A stretch of DNA of 64,000 nucleotides from the NCBI GenBank assembly GCA_050944455.1, contig JBMNRC010000002.1:1-64000 (forward strand), given 5' to 3'. Position numbers and translations under genes: made by a program. This document shows positions 43,662 to 52,173 of this stretch, in pieces; positions within the stretch are counted from its first letter, which is position 1; each line of letters starts with the position of its first letter. The DNA is from Anthropogastromicrobium sp050944455. GTDB lineage: Bacteria; Bacillota; Clostridia; Lachnospirales; Lachnospiraceae. The notes under the pieces were generated by a model. That model saw only the letters and a list, made by a program, of their open reading frames with translations, did no database searches and was not told the DNA's origin.

Positions 43662-44979
43662 TTATGATTACAGATTTCGCGCGCACAGAGGCAGGCCTGA
43701 CCGCCCCAGGCGCAGCCGCCTTGTGCAGAATTGTCAATCATGCGGGCATTTCCGTGTGCGGGAGGGACCGGCGTCCGGACTCCTGCGCCGCGGGAATACA
43801 AGACAGGCCCATGCCGCCCAGTGGATCCGCCATGGGATCCAGCTGGCCGCTTTCATCCTGTACCCGGGATTGTTCATTTCTGTTTTCGGCGCGATCCGGG
43901 ACGTGATCGTGTCCATCGCAAACGGGAATTTCTCGCTGCAGGCGGAAGGCACGCAGATTCTGATTCTCATTGCCGTACTGCCGGTCACGATTCTCTGGGG
44001 CCGGTTCTTCTGCGGGTATCTCTGCTCTTTCGGCGCGATGGGAGATCTGGTGCATTTCATTTCGTCCAGGCTTCATATCCGCCAGCTTCGGGTGCCTGAC
44101 AAGGCCGAAAAAATCCTGAACAAAATCAAGTATGCCGTTTTTCTTCTGATTCTTGTCTTCGTCTGGATCCCCGGGACACAGACCGATTCCTCGCTCAGCC
44201 CCTGGACGGCCTTCGGTATGCTTGCGACGCTGAATTTCGAAAAGATCTTTACCGTGGGCAGCCTCATTTTGCTTCTCATCATCGCTGGATCCCTTTTTGC
44301 CGAGCGGTTTTTCTGCAGGTATCTCTGCCCGCTCGGGGCGGTACTCAGCCTGATTTCCGCCGGCAGGCTGTTTAAGATCCGCCGGCGGCCTTCCGCCTGT
44401 GTGAACTGCGGGAAATGCCATCGGGAATGCCCGGCCGGCATCCGGGTAGACCTGATGAACCGGGTCGCTTCAGGGGAATGCATTGACTGTATGAAATGCG
44501 CGGACTGCTGCCCGACATCCTGCATTTACGCGAATCCTGCCCCTGCAGCGGCGGGTACGGCCGCCGCACTGTCAATGATGGGGCTTGTCTTCGCAGGAAG
44601 AGCTGTATCCGGCCCGCTGACGGGCGGTTCCGCGGCAGTTGCCGCCTCCGCTGATGAAGGAAAGTATACCGACGGCGTATATACAGGAAGCGGCCAGGGA
44701 TACCGCGGCACCACCACCGTCGAGGTGACGGTTCCCGGCGGTTATATCACGGATATCACGGTAGTTTCGTATGAGGATGACGATGAATTTTTCAACAAGG
44801 CGAAGAGTACAATCCTGAATGAGATCCTCTCCGCACAGAGCATCCAGGTTTCCACCGTCTCAGGCGCAACGTTCTCCAGCAACGGAATTCTGGAAGCGGT
44901 TGCCGATGCGCTGGGAACCGACTGGACTAACCCGAACAGTACCATGTCCTCCGGCGGCGGACACGGCGGGTCCAGGTAA
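43651..44979 (+). CDS. Membrane 4Fe-4S/FMN-binding redox protein (NapH/NosR-like)
   Basis: About 442 residues. Five or so helices carry two NapH/NosR-type Cys motifs (FFCGYLCSFGAM and FFCRYLCPLGAV). Next are two 4Fe-4S ferredoxin motifs (CVNCGKCHRECPAG and CIDCMKCADCCPTSC), a hydrophobic Ala-rich helix, and an exported FMN_bind domain (about 350-430) ending with VSTVSGATFSSNGI. SGATxSS is the site where ApbE would attach FMN to a Thr covalently. The protein should pass electrons from the cytoplasm through clusters to an external flavin. The Gly/His tail GGGHGGSR is odd. The start is uncertain: ATG 43651 lacks a ribosome site and lies in a hairpin, and GTG 43723 or 43756 are alternatives. No apbE is in the window. 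Confidence 0.82.
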   Translation: MDFSYDYRFRAHRGRPDRPRRSRLVQNCQSCGHFRVREGPASGLLRRGNTRQAHAAQWIRHGIQLAAFILYPGLFISVFGAIRDVIVSIANGNFSLQAEGTQILILIAVLPVTILWGRFFCGYLCSFGAMGDLVHFISSRLHIRQLRVPDKAEKILNKIKYAVFLLILVFVWIPGTQTDSSLSPWTAFGMLATLNFEKIFTVGSLILLLIIAGSLFAERFFCRYLCPLGAVLSLISAGRLFKIRRRPSACVNCGKCHRECPAGIRVDLMNRVASGECIDCMKCADCCPTSCIYANPAPAAAGTAAALSMMGLVFAGRAVSGPLTGGSAAVAASADEGKYTDGVYTGSGQGYRGTTTVEVTVPGGYITDITVVSYEDDDEFFNKAKSTILNEILSAQSIQVSTVSGATFSSNGILEAVADALGTDWTNPNSTMSSGGGHGGSR

Positions 44980-45080
44980 GACGGCAGTGCCGTTCCGGAA
45001 AGCCGGCAGGACAGGACTTCAGAGCCGGACCCGGCGATCGGAAATCATTCCTGCAGACGCCGGTGAACTGGCATTGAAAA

Positions 45081-45126
45081 GGGCCGTGTGCGGCAGATTT
45101 CATAACCTGCCGCACACGGCCCCTGT
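45081..45126. terminator. Bidirectional terminator between convergent genes
   Basis: A perfect 16-base-pair stem (45081-45096 with 45107-45122) with AAAA before and CTGTTTT after. It serves the redox gene (plus) and the small gene 45154-45414 (minus). Confidence 0.85.
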
Positions 45127-45153
45127 TTTCGCGTTATCCCGCTTTTTATACTG

Positions 45154-45414
45154 TTACACTGTGGAATCCGCCCAGGTGAGCCCGAAGAAAGCTTCCATCA
45201 TCTTGCGGATCTCGTTCTTCATGCCGGCGCACGCGGAAGCTTCGTCGGAATAGTGGAGAGTGCCGACCCGCTTCTTGTCGTCGTTGAAGTATACGTCCCA
45301 GCCGCTGCCGTCTTTTTCCATGCAGATGCGATTTTTGCGGGAGCCGCCGATCTTGTAGAATTTTTCAGGTACCAGATGCTGCTTGAAGTATTCAGATAAT
45401 TCTTTTGTAGTCAT
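45154..45414 (-). CDS. Small hypothetical protein
   Basis: 86 residues, family not recognised. It looks like a compact alpha-beta protein: helix (TKELSEYFKQHLV), strands around FYKIGGSRKNRICMEKDGSGWDVYFND and KRVGTLHYSDEA, then a helix (MKNEIRKMMEAFFGLTW). No signal peptide, membrane helix or metal motif. The ribosome site GGGAGG lies a little far from the ATG. It is monocistronic, between a terminator and a promoter that carries a palindrome at its start point. Fold and isolation are reminiscent of small immunity or antitoxin proteins, but I have no evidence for that. Confidence 0.65.
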   Translation of the reverse strand: MTTKELSEYFKQHLVPEKFYKIGGSRKNRICMEKDGSGWDVYFNDDKKRVGTLHYSDEASACAGMKNEIRKMMEAFFGLTWADSTV

Positions 45415-45531
45415 TTGCGCTGCCTCCCTGCTTTCAGATTTTTTGATTCAACCGGTTTCCGCTGAAGATCTGCGTGCGGAAACGGATTGATCTCTTTTTG
45501 CGGTTTTAAAAACACCTTCAGGTAGTTTTTA

Positions 45532-45581
45532 AAACTACATACAGTGTACCACATCCGGGATCAAAGCGCAAGAGCTCCGAA
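45532..45581 (-). promoter_or_regulatory. Promoter with palindromic operator for the small gene 45154-45414
   Basis: On the minus strand TTGCGC (45576-45581), 17 bases, TACACT (45553-45558). A 17-base palindrome, GTAGTTTTTAAAACTAC (45532-45548), covers the expected start point (near 45546), a classic place for a repressor. A second palindrome of similar type, GTTAAA-N4-TTTAAC, is at 45635-45650. Confidence 0.6.
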
Positions 45582-45689
45582 ACAGATTTCTTTTTGGCAG
45601 TTCTGCATCGATATTATCGCGCAATCCGCTTTTAGTTAAAAAAATTTAACAAAAATTGCCGGATTGGGCCCTGCCGTCGACCAAAACGG

Positions 45690-45718
45690 TTGACTTTCCT
45701 ATTTGCCGGTTGTAAAAT
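45690..45718 (+). promoter_or_regulatory. Promoter of the radical SAM gene
   Basis: TTGACT (45690-45695), 17 bases, TAAAAT (45713-45718). An inverted repeat GTCGACC-N5-GGTTGAC (45676-45694) overlaps the -35 box. The leader is about 160 bases. Nothing else is seen in the 471-base divergent region 45415-45885. Confidence 0.75.
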
Positions 45719-45885
45719 ACCGGCAGTTTCCGATGTTTTTGAAACTGAAAGTTTTTGCAGAACGATTGTCTGATACCGCACCTGATTCCAGACAGCTTCA
45801 GCTCCGCTTCGCGCTCAGATGCCGCTCCGGATCTGCGGACTGAAATGGGACCGGTCATGATAATCGGCTGCCGGGGAGGTTAGAT

Positions 45886-47361
45886 ATGGGTTTCTTAGAT
45901 GGCATTAAAACCAACGCAATGGCAACTGTAGTCAACGCGGCGCTGAGTTATCTGGAGAAGGATCCGGAGACCAACATTCCGAAACTGATCGATCTGGTGG
46001 ACAAGTATTCCCCGGATGGATGGTACGAAACACAGCGCGCTTACATGCGTAAATTCCTGGTGGAAGAAAAAGGCAACTGGTGGGATCTGGCACTGAAGTT
46101 CTATGACCTGGACCCTGGCGTGCGCAAGTCTTTCTTCCGCAATTTCATCACCAACGCCAGCCTGAAGGGCACTTCCAAGCAGAATGAAACGGTAAAGAAG
46201 TACAACTGCAACGCGCCGTGGGCAATCCTGATGGATCCGACTTCCGCCTGCAACCTGCACTGCACCGGCTGCTGGGCAGCCCAGTACGGAAACCGCCTCA
46301 ACCTGTCCTATGAGGACATGGATTCCATCATTAAGCAGGCAAACAAGCTCGGCTGCTATATGTTCATCTACACCGGCGGAGAGCCCACCGTCCGCAAGGA
46401 TGATATCTTTAAGCTCTGCGAGGCTCATCCGGATTCCGAGTTCCTGGCGTTCACCAACGGAACCCTCATTGATGAGAAATTCTGCGAGAATATGCTTCGC
46501 GTGAAGAACTTCGTGCCGGCTATCTCTGTGGAAGGTTTCGAGGAGACGAACGACGCGCGCCGCGGCCAGGGTGTTTACGAGAAGGTTATGCGCGCGATGG
46601 ACCTGCTGCATGAGAATCACCTTCCGTTCGGCATTTCCGTGTGCTACACCAGAGCAAACATGGAGACCGTCACAAGCGACAAGTTCCTTGACTGGATCTG
46701 CGACAAGGGCGCTCTGTTCGCTTGGTATTTCCACTTTATGCCGGTAGGCAAGTCCGCAAATGTCGACCTGATGCCGACTCCGGAACAGAGAAAAGAGATG
46801 GTCGAGCGCTTCAAGCACTTCCGCGCGACGAAACCGATCTTCACTCTTGACTTCCAGAACGACGGCATGCACGTCGGCGGCTGCATCGCCGGAGGACGCC
46901 GCTACATGCACATCAACGCAAAGGGCGACGCCGAGCCGTGCGTGTTCATTCATTACTCCAACGTCAATATTCACGACCACAGCCTGCTTGAGATTCTGCA
47001 GAGCCCGCTGTTCCAGGCTTACCACGATAATCAGCCGTTCAATGAAAACCATTATCGTCCGTGCCCGATGCTGGAGAATCCGGAGAGAATTGCCGAGCTG
47101 GTTCACAAGACCGGCGCTGTGAACACGGATTACCAGGATCAGGAGCCGGTGGATGACCTGGTCGCGAAGACCAAGCCGTACGCGGAAACCTGGAAGCCGG
47201 TCGCAGACCAGCTCTGGGCAGAGTACAAGCCGGAGTGGGGCGAAGCGCACAAGGAAGAAGTCGCGGCCGAGAAAGAGGCGGCCGAGAAGGCTCTGGAGCG
47301 CAGACCGGATGATCCGACCCTGTACCACGAAACCGCGGAAGACAGCGGAGTCAACGCCTGA
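45886..47361 (+). CDS. Radical SAM protein of unknown substrate
   Basis: 491 residues. A helical N-terminal domain (1-108; FLDGIKTNAMATVVNAALSY) precedes the radical SAM core, with the cluster motif Cys122, Cys126, Cys129 (CNLHCTGC), the GGEP-type motif YTGGEPTVRK, and EGFEETNDARRG. A C-terminal SPASM-like Cys set follows (GGCIAGGRRYMHI, EPCVFIHYSN, RPCPMLENP), suggesting an auxiliary cluster, and the end is a Glu/Lys/Ala-rich helix. Such proteins with auxiliary clusters modify peptides, proteins or cofactors. No peptide substrate is adjacent. It has its own promoter, a GGGGAGG ribosome site and a strong terminator, so it is a single-gene unit with apparently high expression. Confidence 0.88.
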   Translation: MGFLDGIKTNAMATVVNAALSYLEKDPETNIPKLIDLVDKYSPDGWYETQRAYMRKFLVEEKGNWWDLALKFYDLDPGVRKSFFRNFITNASLKGTSKQNETVKKYNCNAPWAILMDPTSACNLHCTGCWAAQYGNRLNLSYEDMDSIIKQANKLGCYMFIYTGGEPTVRKDDIFKLCEAHPDSEFLAFTNGTLIDEKFCENMLRVKNFVPAISVEGFEETNDARRGQGVYEKVMRAMDLLHENHLPFGISVCYTRANMETVTSDKFLDWICDKGALFAWYFHFMPVGKSANVDLMPTPEQRKEMVERFKHFRATKPIFTLDFQNDGMHVGGCIAGGRRYMHINAKGDAEPCVFIHYSNVNIHDHSLLEILQSPLFQAYHDNQPFNENHYRPCPMLENPERIAELVHKTGAVNTDYQDQEPVDDLVAKTKPYAETWKPVADQLWAEYKPEWGEAHKEEVAAEKEAAEKALERRPDDPTLYHETAEDSGVNA

Positions 47362-47410
47362 CTGCCGCAGCCGGAACGGCGGATACCTGAGAAATGGAAA
47401 AAATAACAGA

Positions 47411-47446
47411 CAGGCCCGCGCGGGTTAAACCGCGCGGGCCTGTTTT
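47411..47446 (+). terminator. Terminator after the radical SAM gene
   Basis: A perfect 13-base-pair GC-rich stem (47411-47423 with 47430-47442), a six-base loop and TTTT. Confidence 0.88.
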
Positions 47447-47551
47447 CAGCTGAACGCGTGCCGCGTACCGGCATGAGCCGCGTACCGCCGCCGTCCAGGG
47501 CTGACGAGTTTTCGGGCAGCTTCGGGCGGGCAGTTCTGCCCGCCGGAGCGC

Positions 47552-48097
47552 TTATTTTTTCTCATCGGTTCTGCCGACCGTAAACATCGTAATGACGGTG
47601 GCGGCGGCGTTGTAGATCAGCATCACGCCCATCAGCCGGATCATTCCCTCTATGGTAGGAAGGGGGTGCACATACTGGCTGACGGAGACGACGATATTGA
47701 CTATGGCCAGAATCAGGGCGAGCCACCAGCGGGGATACCCGTAACGCTTCAGGGTGATGGACTGCGCCAGGATATACATCCCGAAGATCATGATGATGAT
47801 GGAGATCAGGTATTCGGCGATATCCATGAACGGCTCAGGCTTGAACAAAATCATAAAACCTAATACAATCATGACGAAGCCGGCGGCCGTATCCATGGTT
47901 GTATCCGCGGTGAGTTTTTTCTTCGGGTTCAGGTTGTGGACGCTCTGGACGATGCCTCCCGCGGCAGTGATAAAGCCCAGGGCGCGGAAAAGCACTTTGG
48001 ACGACTGCGGGACGGCAATCAGCACAATGCCGGCGCCCAGCAGGATCACAACGTTCAACAGAATATTTTTGGACATGCTTTTCAACATCTTCAGCAT
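47552..48097 (-). CDS. DUF308 (HdeD-like) membrane protein
   Basis: 181 residues with about six helices in short hairpin pairs, matching the DUF308 repeat found in acid-resistance protein HdeD and relatives. Examples are ILLNVVILLGAGIVLIAVPQ, FVMIVLGFMILFKPEPF, YLISIIIMIFGMYILAQS and WWLALILAIVNIVVSVSQYV. The molecular function of the family is not settled. The gene is monocistronic behind a near-perfect promoter. It has no relationship in layout with the convergent radical SAM gene, from which it is separated by a terminator. Confidence 0.88.
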   Translation of the reverse strand: MLKMLKSMSKNILLNVVILLGAGIVLIAVPQSSKVLFRALGFITAAGGIVQSVHNLNPKKKLTADTTMDTAAGFVMIVLGFMILFKPEPFMDIAEYLISIIIMIFGMYILAQSITLKRYGYPRWWLALILAIVNIVVSVSQYVHPLPTIEGMIRLMGVMLIYNAAATVITMFTVGRTDEKK

Positions 48098-48161
48098 GGG
48101 TCGTTCTTCCTCTCTTCTGAACTTCAGCCATTTTCAGTTTTCCGAAAAGGCCCGCACATAA

Positions 48162-48190
48162 ATATTATGAAGAGCCGGCCGGTTTGTCAA
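48162..48190 (-). promoter_or_regulatory. Promoter of the DUF308 gene
   Basis: On the minus strand TTGACA (48185-48190), 17 bases, TAATAT (48162-48167). The leader is about 57 bases. The rest of 48098-48432, including the upstream side of the HAD gene, shows nothing certain. Confidence 0.85.
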
Positions 48191-48432
48191 TGATGTGGGA
48201 AGTTCCATAAAACTTTAATATTTTGTGTTAAGCCCGGTCCCGGGGGCAGCCTTGTGAAGGGGACGCCTGACGGGTCTGCCCCGCAATGCGGATGGATACC
48301 GGCGGACAGGGGCAGGAGGGCAGGTCTTAAGAAACGCGCCGGGCCGGCGGCATCCGGCGCGGAGGAGAGGACGCGGCGCCGGGCGCCGCGGGAAGACCAG
48401 ATGCCGGAAGGCGGTCCGAAACAGGAGCTGCA

Positions 48433-49104
48433 ATGGAAAATCATAAGCCGGAAAATGGCTACAGGACAGCCGTCTTTGACCTGGACGGGACCATCCTCGA
48501 TACGCTGGACGACCTGTATCACAGCGTCAACACGGCGCTGCGGTCGCAGAACCTGCCGGAGCGCAGCCGCGCGGAAGTCAGGAGTTTCGTGGGGAACGGG
48601 ATCCGCCGCCTGATGCGGCTTTCTGTTCCGGCGGGAACCCCGGATGAGATTTTCGGGCGCGCGTTTGACGCGTTCAGGGAGGATTACGCGGTTCACTGCG
48701 CGGACGCCACGGCGCCATACCCGGGAATACCGGAGCTTCTGGGGCGCCTGCGCGAAAAGGGAATCCGTCTGGCGGTTGTCTCCAACAAGGCGGACGGTGC
48801 CGTCCAGAAACTGATCGCCCGCTATTTCCCGGGAATGTTCGACTCCGTGGCCGGAGAGCAGCCGGGAGTCCGCCGAAAGCCCGCCCCTGACACGGTGAAC
48901 CGGTGTCTTAAGGAGCTCTCGGCCGACAGGGCGGAAGCCGTTTATATCGGGGATTCCGAAGTTGACCTGCGGACGGCTGAGAACGCGCACATGGATCTGA
49001 TCCTCGTGGACTGGGGATTCCGGGACAGGAGTATGCTGGAAAAATCAGGCGCTCCGCGGATTGTGTCGACCGCGGAACAGCTGGAGAAAGCCATCTCAGG
49101 ATGA
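48433..49104 (+). CDS. HAD family phosphatase (phosphoglycolate phosphatase-like)
   Basis: 223 residues with the four HAD motifs: nucleophile Asp16 and Asp18 in VFDLDGTILDT, SNK in LAVVSNKADG, the Lys of RRKPAPDTV, and the acidic pair GDSEVDLRTA. The cap is the helical C1 type of Gph/PGMB proteins. Gph-like enzymes remove 2-phosphoglycolate formed during DNA repair, but many members act on other sugar phosphates. CAGGAG precedes the ATG. It lies 93 bases before hemZ; a shared transcript is possible. Confidence 0.9.
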   Translation: MENHKPENGYRTAVFDLDGTILDTLDDLYHSVNTALRSQNLPERSRAEVRSFVGNGIRRLMRLSVPAGTPDEIFGRAFDAFREDYAVHCADATAPYPGIPELLGRLREKGIRLAVVSNKADGAVQKLIARYFPGMFDSVAGEQPGVRRKPAPDTVNRCLKELSADRAEAVYIGDSEVDLRTAENAHMDLILVDWGFRDRSMLEKSGAPRIVSTAEQLEKAISG

Positions 49105-49197
49105 GCGCGGCAGCCCGGCGGCCGCTGAAAAGGAAATGGCCGCGGCCGGTGCGCTGTCCAAAAACATCAGCAAAGCTATCAGCAGGAAAGGCGACGG

Positions 49198-50775
49198 ATG
49201 ATCTGCGTCACTGTAAACAAAGACCTTTACCGATATGAGATAAACGCGCTGTTCCGCGCTTTCTGGCCGGAACAGGAAGTACAGGTAATCATGGAAGGCA
49301 CCGGGCCGAAAAGGCAGGCGGAAAAACCGGAGATTCTCTTTCAGGCCGGCGTCGTTTACCGGCCGGATCAGGTGGAACTCTCGATCCCGGAAAATCCGCC
49401 GACGGGACCCGTCCTGACCTTCACGCCGCTCCCGGAGGAGATGGAGGAGTTCGCGGAAGGAACCGCGGTGTGCGATGAGAAATCCCACGCGCTGAAAACC
49501 GCGCTCAAGCATATGCTTTACCGGGCCCTGTCCCAGGTTACCGGGAAAAAACTTCCGTGGGGCGAGCTGATCGGCATCCGGCCGACGAAACTGGCCATGG
49601 AGGTGCTGGAAAACGGAGGCACGGAGGAGCAGGCTGTCCGGACGATGATGACGGAGCACAAGGTTTCCGAAGAGAAGGCGGTGCTCTCGGCGCAGATCGC
49701 TGAGCGCGAAAAGGAAATCCTTTCCCGCATCCATTTCGAGAACGGGTACAGCCTGTACGTCAACATCCCGTTCTGCCCGACGACCTGCCTGTACTGCTCG
49801 TTCACCAGTTTCCCGATTTCGGCCTGGCAGGACCGGGTGGACAGCTACCTTGACGTGCTGGAGCGGGAGATGCGTGAAACTTCTGCGATGATGAAGGCGC
49901 AGGGCAAGGTCCCTGACACCATCTACATCGGCGGAGGCACGCCGACTACGCTGAGCCCCGCGCAGTCCGACCGGCTGCTGACGATGATCAGCCGCTATTT
50001 CACGGAGGGCGGGCCGAAACCGCTGGAATTCACCGTGGAGGCCGGGAGACCCGACAGCATCACCGCGGAAAAAGTGCGGGTGCTGAAGGCGCACGGCGTC
50101 ACGCGGATGAGCGTGAATCCGCAGACCATGAACGACCGGACCCTGCGTCTGATCGGCCGGCGGCATACGGTGCAGCAGACCATCGAAGCCTACCGCTGCG
50201 CGAGGGAAGCGGGCATGGACAACATCAACATGGACATCATCCTGGGACTGCCGGGGGAATCCGCTGCGGATGTGCAGCACACGGTCGACGAGATCGTCAG
50301 GCTGTCCCCGGATGACTTTACGGTTCACTCGCTGGCTCTCAAGCGGGCCTCCCGGATGATGAAGTACATCGAGGAAAACGGATTTTCGGCCATCAGCAAT
50401 ACCGACGAGACCATGCGCATCGCTTCCGAGGGGGCGGCCAGAATGGGGCTGGTGCCGTACTATCTCTACCGGCAGAAAAACATGTCGGGCAACTTCGAGA
50501 ACGTCGGCTACGCGCGCCCGGAAAAAAGGGATGAAAACGGGAACATCCTTTCCCCCGCCCGGTACGGCATCTACAACATCCTGATCATGGAAGAAAAACA
50601 GACCATTCTCGCGCTCGGCGCGGGGGCGATCACCAAGCGCGTGTGGGACCGCGGGGAAAACGGCATCCGGATCGAGCGGTGCGAGAATGCCAAAGAGATC
50701 GACGTATACATGAACCATATCGATGAGATGCTCGAACGCAAGAGAAAACTGTTCGGGCTGGACAGCAAAGCCTGA
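49198..50775 (+). CDS. hemZ: Coproporphyrinogen III dehydrogenase-like radical SAM protein HemZ
   Basis: 525 residues, the length typical of Firmicute HemZ. A 170-residue N-terminal domain (to about SRIHFENGYSLYVNIPF) is followed by the radical SAM core with Cys193, Cys197 and Cys200 (FCPTTCLYC) and the HemN-type motifs YIGGGTPTTLS and GRRHTVQQTIEAYR. HemZ proteins resemble HemN, but in many anaerobes no heme pathway exists and the real role is unclear; no other heme gene is here. The ATG follows AGGAAAGGCGA. A terminator at 50798 follows. Confidence 0.9.
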   Translation: MICVTVNKDLYRYEINALFRAFWPEQEVQVIMEGTGPKRQAEKPEILFQAGVVYRPDQVELSIPENPPTGPVLTFTPLPEEMEEFAEGTAVCDEKSHALKTALKHMLYRALSQVTGKKLPWGELIGIRPTKLAMEVLENGGTEEQAVRTMMTEHKVSEEKAVLSAQIAEREKEILSRIHFENGYSLYVNIPFCPTTCLYCSFTSFPISAWQDRVDSYLDVLEREMRETSAMMKAQGKVPDTIYIGGGTPTTLSPAQSDRLLTMISRYFTEGGPKPLEFTVEAGRPDSITAEKVRVLKAHGVTRMSVNPQTMNDRTLRLIGRRHTVQQTIEAYRCAREAGMDNINMDIILGLPGESAADVQHTVDEIVRLSPDDFTVHSLALKRASRMMKYIEENGFSAISNTDETMRIASEGAARMGLVPYYLYRQKNMSGNFENVGYARPEKRDENGNILSPARYGIYNILIMEEKQTILALGAGAITKRVWDRGENGIRIERCENAKEIDVYMNHIDEMLERKRKLFGLDSKA

Positions 50776-50797
50776 TGACCGGACAATGAATTGCGGA

Positions 50798-50846
50798 GGG
50801 CGGGCAGCAGAGTTCCTTCTCTGCTGTCCGCCCGATTGCTTTTCAT
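50798..50846 (+). terminator. Terminator after hemZ
   Basis: A 15-base-pair stem (50798-50812 with 50819-50833, one G-U pair), then a T-rich tract. Confidence 0.78.
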
Positions 50847-50938
50847 TGTTTTAATGAGTTATTTTTCTTTTGCGGCCCCGCGCACCGGCCCTCTGCCGGC
50901 GCCGCATGAGCGGTACCGGTACCGTTCAGCGCGCAGAA

Positions 50939-50972
50939 AGGCCGGGCGGAAGGATCTCCTGCCGCCCGGCCT
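50939..50972 (-). terminator. Terminator of galE
   Basis: An 11-base-pair stem (50939-50949 with 50962-50972); on the minus strand it is followed by TTTCTGCG. A separate palindrome CGGTACCGGTACCG lies at 50911-50924. Confidence 0.7.
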
Positions 50973-50981
50973 GTGTGATGA

Positions 50982-52001
50982 TCAGTTGTCGTTGTAGCCG
51001 TTGGGGTTTTTCTGCTGCCAGTTCCAGGTGTCCGCGCACATCTCGTCGATGCCGTATTCGGCCTTCCAGCCGAGTTCCGCGGCGGCCTTGTCGCATTTGG
51101 AGTAGCACACCGGGACGTCGCCCGCGCGGCGCGGCTTGATCACATACGGGATTTTGTGACCGCATGCCTTCTCAAAGGCGTGCAGCACCTCGAACACGCT
51201 GTAGCCTTTGCCGGTGCCGAGATTGTAGATCGAGACGTCCGGCTTTCCGGACAGTTTTTCGATGGCTTTGACATGGCCTCTGGCCAGATCCACCACGTGA
51301 ATGTAATCGCGGATGCAGGTGCCGTCCGGCGTCGGATAGTCGTTGCCGAACACGTTGAGCACCTTCAGCTTTCCGATGGCGACCTGGGAGATGTACGGAA
51401 GCAGGTTGTTCGGAATGCCCTTCGGGTCCTCGCCGATCAGGCCGCTCTTGTGCGCGCCGATCGGGTTGAAGTAGCGCAGAAGAATGACATTCCACTCGGG
51501 GTCCGCCGTGTGGAGGTCCGTCAGAATCTGCTCCAGCATGCTCTTGGTCCAGCCGTAGGGGTTGGTCGGAGTGCCTTTCGGGCACTTTTCGGTGATCGGG
51601 ATCTCCGCGGGGTTGCCGTATACGGTCGCGGAGGAGCTGAAGATGATTTTTTTGCATCCGTGGTTTCTCATCTCATCGACCAGGTTGAGGGTTCCCCCGA
51701 TGTTGTTGGAGTAGTATTCAATCGGTTTCACCACGGATTCTCCTACCGCTTTGAGCCCGGCAAAATGGATGACGCAGTCGATTTTCTCGTTGTCGAAAAT
51801 CTTTTTGACGTCATCCCGGTTCCGCATATCGGCGTTGTAGAATGTCAGGTCTTTGCCCGTGATCTGCTTAATGCGCTCCAGCGCCTTCTCACTGGAATTG
51901 TACAGGTTGTCCATCACGACAACGTCATATCCCGCGTTCAGCAGTTCTACGCAGGTGTGGCTTCCAATGTATCCCGCACCGCCGGTAACCAATATTTTCA
52001 T
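50982..52001 (-). CDS. galE: UDP-glucose 4-epimerase
   Basis: 339 residues, full length. It interconverts UDP-glucose and UDP-galactose in the Leloir pathway. The NAD+ motif GGAGYIGS is at 7-14, the catalytic Ser region is FSSSATVYG, and the YxxxK pair is in NPYGWTKSM. The substrate-binding RYFNPIGAHKSGLIGEDP is intact. The start has CAGGAGGGG on the minus strand. It lies 172 bases downstream of galK in the same direction; no terminator separates them, so they probably form galK-galE. No galT is in the window. Confidence 0.97.
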   Translation of the reverse strand: MKILVTGGAGYIGSHTCVELLNAGYDVVVMDNLYNSSEKALERIKQITGKDLTFYNADMRNRDDVKKIFDNEKIDCVIHFAGLKAVGESVVKPIEYYSNNIGGTLNLVDEMRNHGCKKIIFSSSATVYGNPAEIPITEKCPKGTPTNPYGWTKSMLEQILTDLHTADPEWNVILLRYFNPIGAHKSGLIGEDPKGIPNNLLPYISQVAIGKLKVLNVFGNDYPTPDGTCIRDYIHVVDLARGHVKAIEKLSGKPDVSIYNLGTGKGYSVFEVLHAFEKACGHKIPYVIKPRRAGDVPVCYSKCDKAAAELGWKAEYGIDEMCADTWNWQQKNPNGYNDN

Positions 52002-52173
52002 GACTCATTCCCCTCCTGTGTCAGATAAAATCAACTGTTCCGGATCAGATGGAATCTGATGCCTCAGGCTTCTTTCCGCCGGCTTCCCGCATTCTTTGCG
52101 GGGACAGCGGCGGCAGCGGCCTCCGGTGTTCCTGATATCCGCGGAAGCCGCCTGAAACAGCGGCGCGCCTGCC

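Noticed and set aside
43589..43906. Alternative frame over the start of the redox gene (105 codons)
   Set aside because: It has no ribosome site and does not continue into the membrane domain. It could only matter if a sequencing indel exists, which I cannot test.
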